Positions 1 to 11,521 of a stretch of 64,000 bases of DNA are shown in pieces; within the stretch, counting starts at the first letter, position 1, and each line of letters starts with the position of its first letter. The position numbers and the translations under genes were made by a program. A model generated the notes under the pieces. The model did no database searches, was not told the DNA's origin, and saw nothing but the letters and a program-made list of their open reading frames with translations. Origin of the DNA: Panonychus citri (lineage: Eukaryota > Arthropoda > Arachnida > Trombidiformes > Tetranychidae). Location: assembly GCF_014898815.1 (NCBI RefSeq), contig NW_026515546.1, positions 682,001 to 746,000 on the forward strand. The letters run 5' to 3'.

Positions 1-338
1 TTAATCTTTAATTACCAAACATGGGGATACAATTAACTAGATGATCATTAATTGATTAACCCTCATGATGATAATGTTAGTTACCAGTTAATAATAATTA
101 GGTAATTGCTCAATGAGGAAGCACAGAATTTAATGTTTATTAATATTAATCAAAATAAAGAGAGATATACAATTAATCAGTTCCGTTATCATTAAATTCA
201 ATAAAGCACTTGATACATTTGATCACAATTTGTTTACATTGGAACAATTTATGATTAAGTTAATCATTGATGATTTGTAAACAAAAACCAATCTAAAGTT
301 AGACGATTACGATAGTAATAAATGATAGAGAGGAAATC

Positions 339-399
<61 letters not shown>

Positions 400-2355
400 T
401 TTATTGATGATGGAAGATAAAAGATGATTTTCTCTTTCATTTTAACGTTACTATTTTCGTCTTCACCATCCGTATCCTCATCTCACTGTTCACTCAGTCA
501 TTTATCTCTATGTGATTCGGAATGAACATTTACTCCAGGAAGAGAGAGAGAGAGAGGAGGAAGGAGATAAAAGATGAAGATGATAAAGGAGGAAGATAAA
601 AGAGATGATGATAACAAAGTGATTACAAGATTCAAGTACATTGATCTTTCCGTTTATAACGGTACAAAATCTCACGTATCATGTTTACTACAATTTAATC
701 TCGGATACTGTCACCTTCATGGTGAATAGAAAAATTCATAACAGTTTGTGATTCGTCATCACTGAATAGTTTTCATATACACTTATATATCAGTATTACT
801 ATCATGATCCATTCATTGTGGGTACCTGGTGTTGATTATTGAGTAAATTCATCAATAATAAATCACCATCATCATCATCATCATGATATAAGTCAAGTTG
901 AGCTTTTTTTGGTTAAGTCATTTTGATGTATTTATATTACAACTACTTTTTTTTTCTGACTGATTGTTGTTAATGATGAACGAAGCAAAAAAAGTGAAAC
1001 TTAATTAACGATTCAATTTAATATCACTAATCACAATTAACACAAACACACTCACTCACACACAATAGTTTAATGAGAGTACCAATAATCATTATAACAT
1101 ATTAACACCTATCAGGTAACCGAGTTAATTGTTTACATTGATTCACTTTCAATCGTAACTGTGATTAAATGGTTCAAGTTAAATATTAATTGACGTTTTA
1201 ATTTCAATGATAATTAGTTAATTAGGATGATTTCTTTTTATTATGATTGGGTTTTGTGGTAAAACAGAAAATTATTGCTGAACTTTTTGGTTTGTAACTA
1301 TTATTTCCTAGCAATTAGTGAATTGTTAATTAATGTTGACAGTTTAAAATGTTAGACTTTGTTAATTATTCATATTTGATTAGGTTGTCAGGATGATTAA
1401 TTGTTGTTAAGAGTAACAGTTACAAATGGGATTCGAGAGGAAAAGTTTTCAACCATCGAACTTGTTTTTCCTTCCCCTCGAAAAGTTCTGAAAAAGTTTT
1501 CGTCACTTTGAAAACTGATTATTATCAACATTTAATTATCATCTTATTATCATCATCATCATCGACATGATTATGATCATTATTGATGATAAATCGATAA
1601 AATAACTTACATGTCAATGACAAGTCGATACTCACGATCAACTCCGATTAACGACCTGAAATCAATCCAAAGCTAAATGACCGATCGATTTTGGTTCCTC
1701 TTTCTCTCAATTTTTTTCCTCTTTCTTTTCTATCATAATAATGATGATGAAGAAAAATAGTTTACCATTAGAATTGCAAATGTAACTGTAAATTTCAGGT
1801 CAAAATGATTTCTCTTCACTTTCCCTTCAGAACTTTTTTCTTGGATCCATTCCAGTTACTTGATTGGATTCTAATTGAACTTCATCTCCATCATCATGAC
1901 AATAATAATGCCGAAAATGTCATGAACTTTCAGTTAAACTAACTAATTGTGTCCATATCATGATGCTAATGAATATAATTGGTTTGTTGTTAAATTAAAT
2001 TATCAACGGTTATTATAATCATAATTCAGTCTCGTTATCATAAAGTTAATCAAATGAATGAACTTTTTTTCCGGCAAAACGTTTTTAATTTAATTTAAAT
2101 TGAATTTTGAGTAAACAGTTAAAAAAATCACCATCAAGATGATAATGATGATGATGATGATGAAGATTAGGATGATAAGTTGCAGACACTGTTATTGATA
2201 AGATAACTTCCGTTTCCTCATCTCCTTTTATTTGTTTGTAAATATTTCCTTTTCCTGTTTCTCTCCTTATATATACAAATATTTATTTCCAATCAGAATA
2301 TCTTTAGACTACAATTAGCTAATTGTTTCATTTGAATTTCTATTTCATTGAATAG
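1..2355. other. Non-coding DNA upstream of the coiled-coil gene exon
   Basis: No coding stretch is recognisable here. The region is AT-rich with ATC/ATG-rich low complexity, a long (TC)n tract at 342-397 and a shorter GA tract at 541-558. Because the exon beginning at 2356 is open back to a splice-acceptor-like AG, this stretch is probably intron of the same gene, with earlier exons left of the window. That is inference. Confidence 0.5.
342..397. repeat. (TC)n microsatellite, about 28 units
   Basis: Uninterrupted TC/CT dinucleotide tract, one of the longest in the window. Confidence 0.98.
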
Positions 2356-4505
2356 GTTAACCGGAGTAAAACTTTGAATGGATCGGAACATAATCTGTAC
2401 CATGTTGGTGCCAATGTGATAAGAAAAAATCGTGAAAATATTTATGAAATTTTGACCTCGAAAAAGTTCATGGACACTCAGAAAACTATTGGTTCTTGTA
2501 ATATACTAAACGGATCAAATGGAAACAATTTAATTAAATCACAATCAACCCAATTATTATCAACAACGACAATGACAACAAATAGTAACAACAACAACAA
2601 GCAACAATCAACAAAGGATAATATTATTGATCTTGATAGTTCAATAATTGATGCAGATAATTTAACTAATGATGCTTTAATTGAGAGAGAATGGAACAAA
2701 TTAGTTAATGGAACTTGTGGTAATTCATTAATACGACCATTAACACCATCAAATGGAAGGAAATTAATTGTTAATCAAAATTCATCCCAGCAAATAACTA
2801 ATAATCAAAATGAGAATACAATTAATTCACTGACAACAATTAAGCCAACATCAAATTCATTATCATCATTGCCCATAACTAAACCATCACCACCACCACC
2901 ATCATCAACAATAATGACAACACCAAAAGTGAATAATAATAAATTGAATCAAGTTAATCATCATCACTCTAATCATAAACTTAACAATCAATTAAATTAT
3001 GTTGATGATAATTATTATTGCACTGATAGAAATGATAATAATAAAATCAATGGGAAGGAATTAATTAACGAGGAAAATAATCGAGCCAAACTGATTAACC
3101 TATTTAACAATATGAACAATCAATTTGATCATCATAATAATGGTAATCATCATCAGTTAACTAACAATTATCATATTAATCATAATAATAATAGTATTAA
3201 TTATGATGACAAATCAAATATTCCTGGGACACGATTTAAGGAGATACTTAAATTGTATGAAAATTTGGGTAAATTTGCCGAACCGACGGTAACAGTGGCC
3301 TCAACGGTAGCGGCAACCACACCGGTAGAAGGTAAAAAGAAGCTCGAAAATCAAGAGACCAAGAAAATGGAGTCAATTGGATTAATAAATGGTGGTGGGG
3401 AAAATATCAATGGATTAACGACTGTTAATGGTTCGGATGATATTGTTAACCATCAACAATTAAAGTCGACGATTTTACAATTAGATTCAGTGTGCCAAAC
3501 GAGACTTAAATCATTGGAAGAGTGTCAACGGAAAATTGCCAGTCTTCGAGATGAGCTTCGATCCAAAGAGGAAGAAAATATTAACCTGAAAGCGGAAAGT
3601 GATTCGTTAACAGGTCAACTTGATGAGGTGAAAAATGGCCTTAAATTTGAGAAAGAACGAAGACTATCGGAAGCCGAAAGGTACAAAAAAGTGACCGGTA
3701 AATTGTACGCTCGATTGGACGAGTTGAACCGTGAACTTCAAGAGTCACACATAAACTACGATTACCTTGAGATGGCCTACAACAGGTTGAAGGTGAAGTT
3801 TCCGGTTTACAGGAAGTTCACTCAGCAGAGATCAACCTGATGAGAGATCGTTTAAATGACCTGACCAATAAGTTATCAATTTCGGAGAGATCATTGAAAA
3901 ATGCTAAAAGTTATATTGGTAAACTTGAATCGAGGAAACGTCGAGGTTCATCATTGAGAAGTTCATCTCGTCCCAATTCAACCGGTAGTTGTAATGTTGG
4001 TGGAAACTCTGATTCTAAGGAAGGAAAATTATCTCTCAGTGAGACTAATAAATCAGCCGGAAGTGAAACTAATATGGTAAAAGATTCTTCATCCTCTAAT
4101 CCTTGTATTCCTAAAGATTTTCAACATAAACTTCAAGAACTTGAGGTTAAAATTGCTCGAATCCAGGTAATCCTTTTAGCTAATGAACATCAATCTCCTG
4201 ATGAAGGTTTACCGGACATTGAATCAATAAACAGTTTCCCCTCATCTCTTCCTGATCATCATCACCATAACCACAATCACCATAAACTGCCACCCCTTCA
4301 TCATCATTCTCATCATCATTTACCTTCACAAATCATTGAAATAACTTCATCACCATCAACAATTAACAATAATAACACAATCGATGACAAATCAACATCT
4401 TTACCTGTTGTAGTAGAAACTATTTCACCTAAATCACAAGTTAATTCAAGTCAACCAATAACAATTAACGAAAATAATCTTGTTAAAAAACTAGTTAATT
4501 GTTAA
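2356..4505 (+). CDS. Coiled-coil protein resembling TJAP1 (Pilt)/BEGAIN, 3' part of gene
   Basis: The exon is open from an acceptor-like AG at 2354-2355 (an in-frame TAG overlaps it), so this looks internal; no ATG start is assigned. If a 20-nt segment at 3793-3812 is removed as an intron, 2356-3792 joins 3813-4505 in frame to give 709 residues ending in KLVNC. Without removal the first frame stops at 3838-3840 and the second frame begins at an overlapping ATGA. Roughly residues 10-330 are low complexity rich in Asn, Thr, Ser and His. About residues 370-520 form a long coiled coil. The segment DLTNKL...KLE and the spacing to an upstream LE pair recall the vertebrate tight-junction/Golgi protein TJAP1 and its relative BEGAIN, as I remember them. 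The tail is Ser- and His-rich. The family call is tentative; any long coiled-coil scaffold remains possible. Confidence 0.55.
3793..3812 (+). other. Candidate 20-nt intron (or frameshift site)
   Basis: The segment begins GTGAAG after AAG and ends TTTACAG before GAA, both good splice-site matches. Its length of 20 nt is exactly what is needed to connect frame 1 to the frame that continues the coiled coil. The other introns I could place here are 113 nt or longer, so a sequencing or assembly indel is a serious alternative. Confidence 0.35.
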
Positions 4506-5860
4506 ACAAGACAAATATTTAATAATTATAATTAACTGTCCATCTAATTGATTATTATGATTCGAGTCCAAAAAAAATTTTTTCACCTTTGTTTTTGATT
4601 ACATTTTGTTAACACACAAACTATTAGTTTATAATTTACTACAATAAACACAATCATTGACTATCAATTTAATCATCTCAACTGATTAACTAATTGTAAT
4701 CATAACAACAAAGAAAAATATTACATCTAATTGGATGAGAGAAAAGAAATTTTTTTTTCCAACTTTTCAAAAGTTTCGATAAAAGTTACGAAATCGACCA
4801 ATAGATGGCAGCATGTAAAGAGCGTAAAGTTGAAAAGTTTTGTTGATTAGATTGAATTAATCTCCAAGTTTTTGGCATTAAAACTTTGACAATTAGCTTA
4901 ATTGTCGAATTAGAGAAATTTATGTCTAATTAACTGTGAGAAAATTTATTGAATAGTTTGAGTTAAAATTTCTCATCAAATGAATGGAACTTTTTTTTTC
5001 TCTCACTTCGAGTTAAGTTCACAAACGAACCCACGAAACGATATTATAAACAATATGAACTCGAAGGTAAATCGTTGAGTCTTCACTTTTTCCAATTCTA
5101 TCAACTATTAATTAATATTTAGATAGTTATGATTGTGTCTCCCTTTAATTGTTTGAATCAGGCCTTGATTAGATACTTAATAACAATATCTATTAATTGT
5201 AAATTAATATAATCATTGAGCCGAATCAGTTTAAATTGTATAATCAGAATTGATTGTTGAAAAAAAAAGCAGATTAAAAGTTGAACAATTTTTTGGTAAA
5301 CTTTAAATTTATATTATTGATCAGGTTGATAAACGATAAATAAACTAAAAACAATTAATATACCGGTGAAAAACTAATTACCATTAAGTTGATTACTTCA
5401 AACTCAAATGACCTAATAGTAAATTACTTCAAGTGAAAATGTTGAATTGTAGTTAACGATTTCTAATCAAATGATCAATAATGATAATAAGAAAGTCCAA
5501 TCATAATCAGCTGAAAATCAATCATGATAATCATGATAATGAACATTTTAATTGTGTAAACTTTTTTGCAAATCAAGGGTAAAGGGTAAACAACAATCAA
5601 CAATCAACAACAACAGCAACAAAATAGTAACCAAAATGGTAAATTGTTAACAATTACTAAATATCAATCAAACAGTTGAAACCAAAATGGTTTTCCAATC
5701 AATTTAATTAATTCAATTCTCGAGAAACAAAAAAACTTTTATCATGTAAATTTGTTCAATATTTTGAATGAAATAATAAATATCTTTTTTTTTCACAAGT
5801 GAAACTTCAGAAAACAAAAATTCATTGGAAAACTTTGATTGACAATATTCAATTTTCCTC
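4506..5860. other. Intergenic region between the coiled-coil gene and the transporter
   Basis: Holds the 3' UTR and poly(A) signal of the upstream gene, then AT-rich sequence full of TTAATTG/CAATTAA words. I looked here for the missing N-terminal exons of the transporter and saw none. Confidence 0.5.
4643..4648 (+). terminator. AATAAA polyadenylation signal of the coiled-coil gene
   Basis: Canonical AATAAA lies about 138 nt after the stop codon at 4503-4505, on the coding strand. Confidence 0.5.
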
Positions 5861-8478
5861 ATGAAGTTATCTCCATCTCCATCCTCATCCCTCTCAACAA
5901 TTTTCACCTTTACCTCAATTTTTCAATGTAATTATTATCATTGGTGTGCAATAACCAATTTATACTTTACCTTTACCACTCACCTTACCTTGGATACTCT
6001 TGAACCTCAAATATTTCAATTCCGTGAGCCTAAACCCACCGATTACCTTTACTCAGGTCTCATGAACCTTGGGATAATAATCATCATCTATTTACTCCTA
6101 TTAACCAGGTAAGTTAATCAGCATATTCAGAGTTCAGTGTTCAAGTTCATCTTACAAATTATCTACTCGTTATATTTTCCATGCAGTTTCCCATGAGCAT
6201 CAATTCATCACATCTCATCTTACCCAAGAATCATATGTACTTTTTAACCTAATCTCATATTCCACCCTCCCTCCTATCATGTATTTCCTGTGTTTTCTGG
6301 TTTCATTCATTGTCTCTACATGATGGATTCATATCAACATCACTCATGATTTCATCATGTGTCTACATGACTCTTGTAATAATATCATCTCCTTGGTGGT
6401 TATTATCCTGTATCATTATTGAGAGAATCTGAATTACATGAGGTTTCATAATAACTTATTATTTCATAACAATATTCATATTCATGGTTCAGCTAATAGA
6501 TTCAATTATCTTCAAATATCATAACTTAAGAACTTTTTTTTTCCTTCTCTTCCAGGTAATTCTGAATGAAGAAGAAAAAAAAATTTCATGGAAAGAGAGA
6601 AATTTCTTTCATTTTTATTCTCTTTCTATGAGTAATTTCATTCCCTTTCAGAATCGAAATATGATTAGAACTTTTTTTCTCTCAATTCTTCCAATTGAAT
6701 ATGTAATAATATATATGGAAACGGAAATAGTTTCACTTTATTGTAACTCTTTCAACTCAATTAATTCACCTTATGAACCAGAACTTTTGTTTTCTGTTGT
6801 TTTTATTTCATGTTTACGTTTTCACCTTTATTGTTATTCAGGTGAAATAAGAGTTTCAATCGTTTGAAAAAAAGTTTCCACTCTCAACTCATGAATTTAC
6901 ATGGAGTTTATTTATATAACTTTGAGCAATTCACAATTTAGAGCTTGAAACTTTGTCTTCTTTTTATTTGGCTCAACATGAGATTATCTTTTTTTATCCT
7001 CATCTTATTTTCCAGGTTTGGTTTTCATGGTGTTCAGGCGATACTTTTTCTGTTACCTGGTCTACTCATGGTGATCACCATTACCTTTCAAAAGTTATTA
7101 CCAATATTAACTGAGTACGGTGAGTGTTTGGAAGATTTTTTCTCTCTCTCAAATTGAATCTATTGAATTCATTCACATGAAATGTTTTATGAATGAATCA
7201 GAATTGAATTGTTGATCAACTTGAAACAAAATCAATGATTCATATGTAATACATTGAATAGAAAATTAATACAATCTTAATTCTGTAACTCTGTTCATCA
7301 TTGAATTCTAATTAGATTTTCTTCTCTCTCTCTCTCTCACATTCAATTACATTGAATTAAAATTTGATTCGAAAACTTGGAAATTCTATTAATATTATAA
7401 AAATTAAATTCTCAGATTGGTTTGATCTTCGATTACTTTTACTTCCATCGACTTTTTTTCGAGCCTCCCAGGTAATCATTTCAATCTTACCACCAATGAT
7501 TTGGTTCCATTCCTTACAAACTCTGCCCACCGAAATAAGGTAAACAATTTTTACTTACATGCAATCAACTGATTATATCAATTGATGGAAAACTAAACAT
7601 ATATGAAAAAAATTTCACCTGAAAAACAAACTAATCATCACCATGAATTTACCATCATCATGCAACCATTATCATTCCAGGGCCATTGGATTTACACTTG
7701 TCTATGGATCTGGAATCCTTGGTAAACTTGCTGCACCCAATCTAATAGTTCTGGTAAGTTAATCAACAGAATCATAATCATGATTACTGTTTAATTAATT
7801 CAACTTCTTGAATAATACAATTTGGTTGAGAAAAAAAAAGTTGTTAACAATTAATTGCAATTACAATCTAAATAAATGACAAGTTTCACATCATTTGAGG
7901 AGAAAAAAACTCATTAGGGAGAAGCGAAAAAAACAACCTAAAGATTGAAAGAAATAGGAAAAAGAAACAGATAGAATCAGAACTTTTATCCTGTCAGAAT
8001 TTCATCACCTGAATCTTGTAATTTTCTTCTTGCATTCTTACGCGAAAATAATTCTAATTAGAGTTAATTGTTTCCAATTTAAGAATAAAAATAATCATTA
8101 ACAACTTTTCTTTCATCTCATCAGGGTGAAATGTACGATAGCTCAATAGCAATTGGATTATGTGGATTAAGCTGCTTAATTGCTGGTGGATTATCATTTG
8201 TGTTTCCAAAAAGGTGTGAAACTTTATCCTTAGTGGGTTCACCTTGCATTTCAAGGTCAAAATTTCTTTCAACACCAACATCGGATGAACTTATGGACAG
8301 TCAATCAATTGACGATTCCCATGTTCATCGTCACAATCAAACCAATAGAACCAAGAATCGGGTCACAAGGACATTAACTGAACCTTCAGAATTGTCACTT
8401 CAATGTTCAACTGAAAGTTATCTAGTTGATGAGAATGATGAAGAAACAAATACGATCTATGTGGTCAATGTAAACTGA
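5861..8478 (+). CDS. SLC22-like MFS transporter, C-terminal half (5 exons)
   Basis: Exons 5861-6108, 7016-7119, 7416-7539, 7681-7753 and 8125-8478 join at GT-AG sites with matching phases (903 nt, 300 residues plus stop). The joined protein has six hydrophobic segments equivalent to TM7-TM12 of organic cation/anion transporters. The key landmark is LPTEIRAIGFT before TM11, the position of the conserved PTEIR/PTVIR motif in SLC22. A TRFGFH motif follows TM8 where the family has RxGRR, so two Arg residues are absent. The cytosolic tail after FPKR is about 80 residues, Ser/Thr-rich, ending in YVVNVN. Typical SLC22 members are about 540 residues with 12 TMs, so the N-terminal half is missing. The ATG at 5861 follows an in-frame stop and may not be the true start. 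Substrate is unknown. Confidence 0.65.
6109..7015 (+). other. Transporter intron 1 (907 nt)
   Basis: Donor CAG|GTAAGT at 6109 and acceptor TTCCAG at 7015. It contains an internal pyrimidine tract followed by TTCCAG|GTAATT at 6555/6556, an abutting acceptor-donor pair. No exon is evident around it. Confidence 0.6.
7754..8124 (+). other. Transporter intron 4 (371 nt)
   Basis: GTAAGT donor, CATCAG acceptor; the reading frame is in phase 0 on both sides (IVL|GEM). Nothing else is seen in it. Confidence 0.7.
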
Positions 8479-8527
8479 CCCTTACAATACAAGAAAACCA
8501 AAAAAAACCAACAACCGCATTTGTATC

Positions 8528-8533
8528 AATAAA
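8528..8533 (+). terminator. AATAAA polyadenylation signal of the transporter
   Basis: AATAAA on the coding strand about 50 nt after the transporter stop codon. Confidence 0.6.
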
Positions 8534-9119
8534 AAATGAGTTCGTTAAGATTTTGTTTCTTCATTTATTCAGATTATTATGTAATAACATTAATAATATT
8601 TCTCATGTTTCGCAGTTTCATCAGGTAATAAAATTGTGATTTTCTTTTTTCTTTGCACAGGTAAAACACGATAAATGTCTTATATTACGATTCAGTTATC
8701 ATTAAGAAGATGATCATCATGTTCCTGTAGCTTTGGTGAGATTTGCCGATATCTTATTGATCATTAATATTATTATCTGCATAATCCAAGGGAAAATTTT
8801 TTCTTCAATTCCATTTATCATAATCATGATCCATTGATTAAATGAAATTGCTAAGGAGAAGAGAAAGAAGAAGAAGAAGAAGAAAAATATCGATATATAA
8901 GATTGAGAATGAAACATGACCCCCATGTAATAAGTTATTGTTCATGTTCCTGTTGTTATATAATGATTCATGTTGTGTTGGAGGATAAAGATTACATTGA
9001 ACTTTAGCCTCTTCGAGTCAATGAGTGGTGTGAGTAAGAGTTGTAGGTTTTAGTAGAGGTGGTGAGTGTGTAGGGGCCTGTGGGGTTGGAGTAAATTCAG
9101 TGTGTGTGTGTGTGTGTGT

Positions 9120-9450
9120 AACTATTATTAAGTGAATAGAAAGCAGCAGAAAAAAAGGGAAGAGGAAATTCTGGAAATACTCACAGGGAATGAGGTGGAG
9201 GAAGTAAATGAAAAGCTGATCTAGAAAGAGAAAAGGATAATAAGGAAGATGGATAGATGATGATGGAGATAAAGATGGAAATAAGCCTAGAAGAATAATA
9301 GATAAGATGAAAAAGAATAATAATAAAAAAGAAGGTGACAAAGAAGAGGAAGAATTAGACGAAGAAGATGTTGAGGTGAAATCATTGGCAATTACCAGAA
9401 TTTTCCTCCTCATATTATTATTTGGATGAAGAAGAGAGAGAGAGAGAGAC
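9120..9450. repeat. Purine-rich tract downstream of the transporter
   Basis: The plus strand is dominated by GAA, GGA and AGA words with few pyrimidines, ending in a GA repeat near 9431-9448. The reverse strand has a 131-codon open frame across it, but the peptide is only Ser/Phe/Leu-rich low complexity. Confidence 0.6.
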
Positions 9451-10407
9451 AGGAAAGAACGAAATTAATGTCCAACTAAAGATTCTCATGGATTCTGTGA
9501 TTACAATTCTGAGTAATAATCCGGAGAGTCTATTCTTGGGGCTAGTCATTATTTACCCGACAATCTTGATGATAAATATTTGAAACTAACCTTTACTTTA
9601 ACCTAATTCTTATTATATATCAATTGATACGATGATGAAATATCATGTTATTAGTAAGGCTAAGGTGTTACAATCTAAGGATTAAGGATTAACAAGCTTT
9701 AAATAGATTCATCTCTTAGTTTTGTCTAATATTAATGATTTTTATTACTATCAAATTGATGACAAAGGTAAACAAATATAGTAGATATTATCTATCCAAT
9801 TCTAGGATGAATCATCAATACATGATGATTCTGGAGATCAGGATGAATGATAATCATCTGACACACTGACAGGATTACGATTTGTATACATATTAAATGT
9901 TACAATTGTGATTTAACAGCTGATTAACATGATTAACCTACTAACATGACGATTACCATTAAAAGATATTTCCAATTGCTATAAGATAAATATTGTTGAT
10001 ACAATTAGTTTAATTGTCTTGGTGGTTATAATTGTAATCAATTTGGTTTCACAATGTTATTAACGTTAGATTAACGGTAAATTATTCAATTGTGGTTTGC
10101 TTTTCGTTTCCGATGAAAATTAGATTAAAATTGATTATCTTTTCTTGAGATTTTTACCTGGATTGAGTCTAAGATGTTGACTTTATTAACAATTAATATT
10201 TAATTATCTTGACTTGTTTAACATGATTAAGATGTAAACAAGTTAATTAGGTAAATTAGATTGATTTTTTTTCCTTGTCTGTGTTGTTTTGAGATAAATA
10301 TTTTCATTTACTAAGGTTAATATTAGTTGTATGAGTTTACAGTTGATTGAAAGTCTTAACATCCTCAGTAATTTCATCATTATCATCATCGTCATCATCA
10401 TCATTAT

Positions 10408-10408
10408 C

Positions 10409-10443
<35 letters not shown>

Positions 10444-10444
10444 C
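10408..10444. repeat. (CAA)n microsatellite, about 12 units
   Basis: Perfect CAA trinucleotide run. Confidence 0.97.
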
Positions 10445-10974
10445 TCATCCTTATCTTTCATCCTTCAGACTGATTTCATCATGAACTCATGAAAAACACT
10501 AAAGAGATTCAAGTTTTGTTAATTACTTGATAAAACTCAAGTCAGGATTTTTTTTTCTTCTTGCTAGATTACTAATATAACTGTTACTGTCAACTGATGT
10601 TGTCCACTACTCCTTTTGACCATAAGATTTGCTTGAAGAAACTCAAGTTTTAGTTAATACGCTTGGATGAAGTTCACTCTAATCTGCTCTGTATTTATTT
10701 ACTTTTTTTCTTGTTGTTTCCTTAGGAAAAGAGAGGGTAAGACTGAATAAGATGAATACAAGAAGAAGATAAAAAGTTTCTTACCTTTATTATTAAGGTC
10801 AATTCCACGATTCCAATGGACTGACCAATAGTAACCAATCTCTATCGACAGTTTTAACTTTATCAGATTCTGTGTACAGTCTGATAACTATAAAAGAATA
10901 AAAAAAACTGATACAGTTGAAAATAACCAGGAAAATGAAATTAGCAGTAATCTCCCTGAGGGTTGAATTAATTT

Positions 10975-11010
10975 TCTCTCTCTCTCTCTCTCTCTCTCTT
11001 TCAGGTAAAT
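10975..11010 (+). repeat. (TC)n tract ending in TTTCAG|GTAAAT
   Basis: About 12 TC units are followed directly by a perfect 3' splice-site consensus abutting a 5' splice-site consensus (junction 11004/11005). No gene is known around it, so splicing use is unsupported. Confidence 0.8.
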
Positions 11011-11481
11011 CAATTGAAATTTTCTCCCAGAGAAAAAGTTTTATTCAATCAAATAAGTTCACTATGATAATCGTGGTGAATATTAAAAAAAAGAAGCAAG
11101 AAAACGAGAAAACAATAAAACTTTGAGACAATTTATTACCATGAAAAATATGCTAATATAATTATCAACATGATGACAATGGATTGAAAAACATTAACAA
11201 TCAAATTAATTGATACGATAACAATTAGTTATGGGATGTAATTGATTAGACATTTTGATTACTCATTGATTGTTATTGCTTTTCCTTTACAAATTGTAGT
11301 GGTTCATTAATTTTTCCCCATCAAAGATAATCAATATCATGATAGACTGTTATGACTATCATGATAACGATTCATATTCACCATGAATACATCATGAGAA
11401 TCATGATAAAAATTTATGTTACATATTTTTTTTAGGTTCATTAGCTTTTTTTTCAATCATTTCATTCAGATAAACTCAGTA

Positions 11482-11521
<40 letters not shown>

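Noticed and set aside
4167..4179. GTAATCCTTTTAG as a 13-nt intron in the coiled-coil gene
   Set aside because: The sequence is open and in frame without removing it, and 13 nt is too short to be credible.
6484..6867. 127-codon plus-strand frame in transporter intron 1
   Set aside because: It lies between two well-phased exons, is Phe/Ile-rich, has no recognisable domain, and would break the transporter frame if included.
9018..9413. 131-codon minus-strand frame
   Set aside because: It is the pyrimidine-rich complement of a purine tract and encodes Ser/Phe/Leu/Thr-His low complexity without domains.
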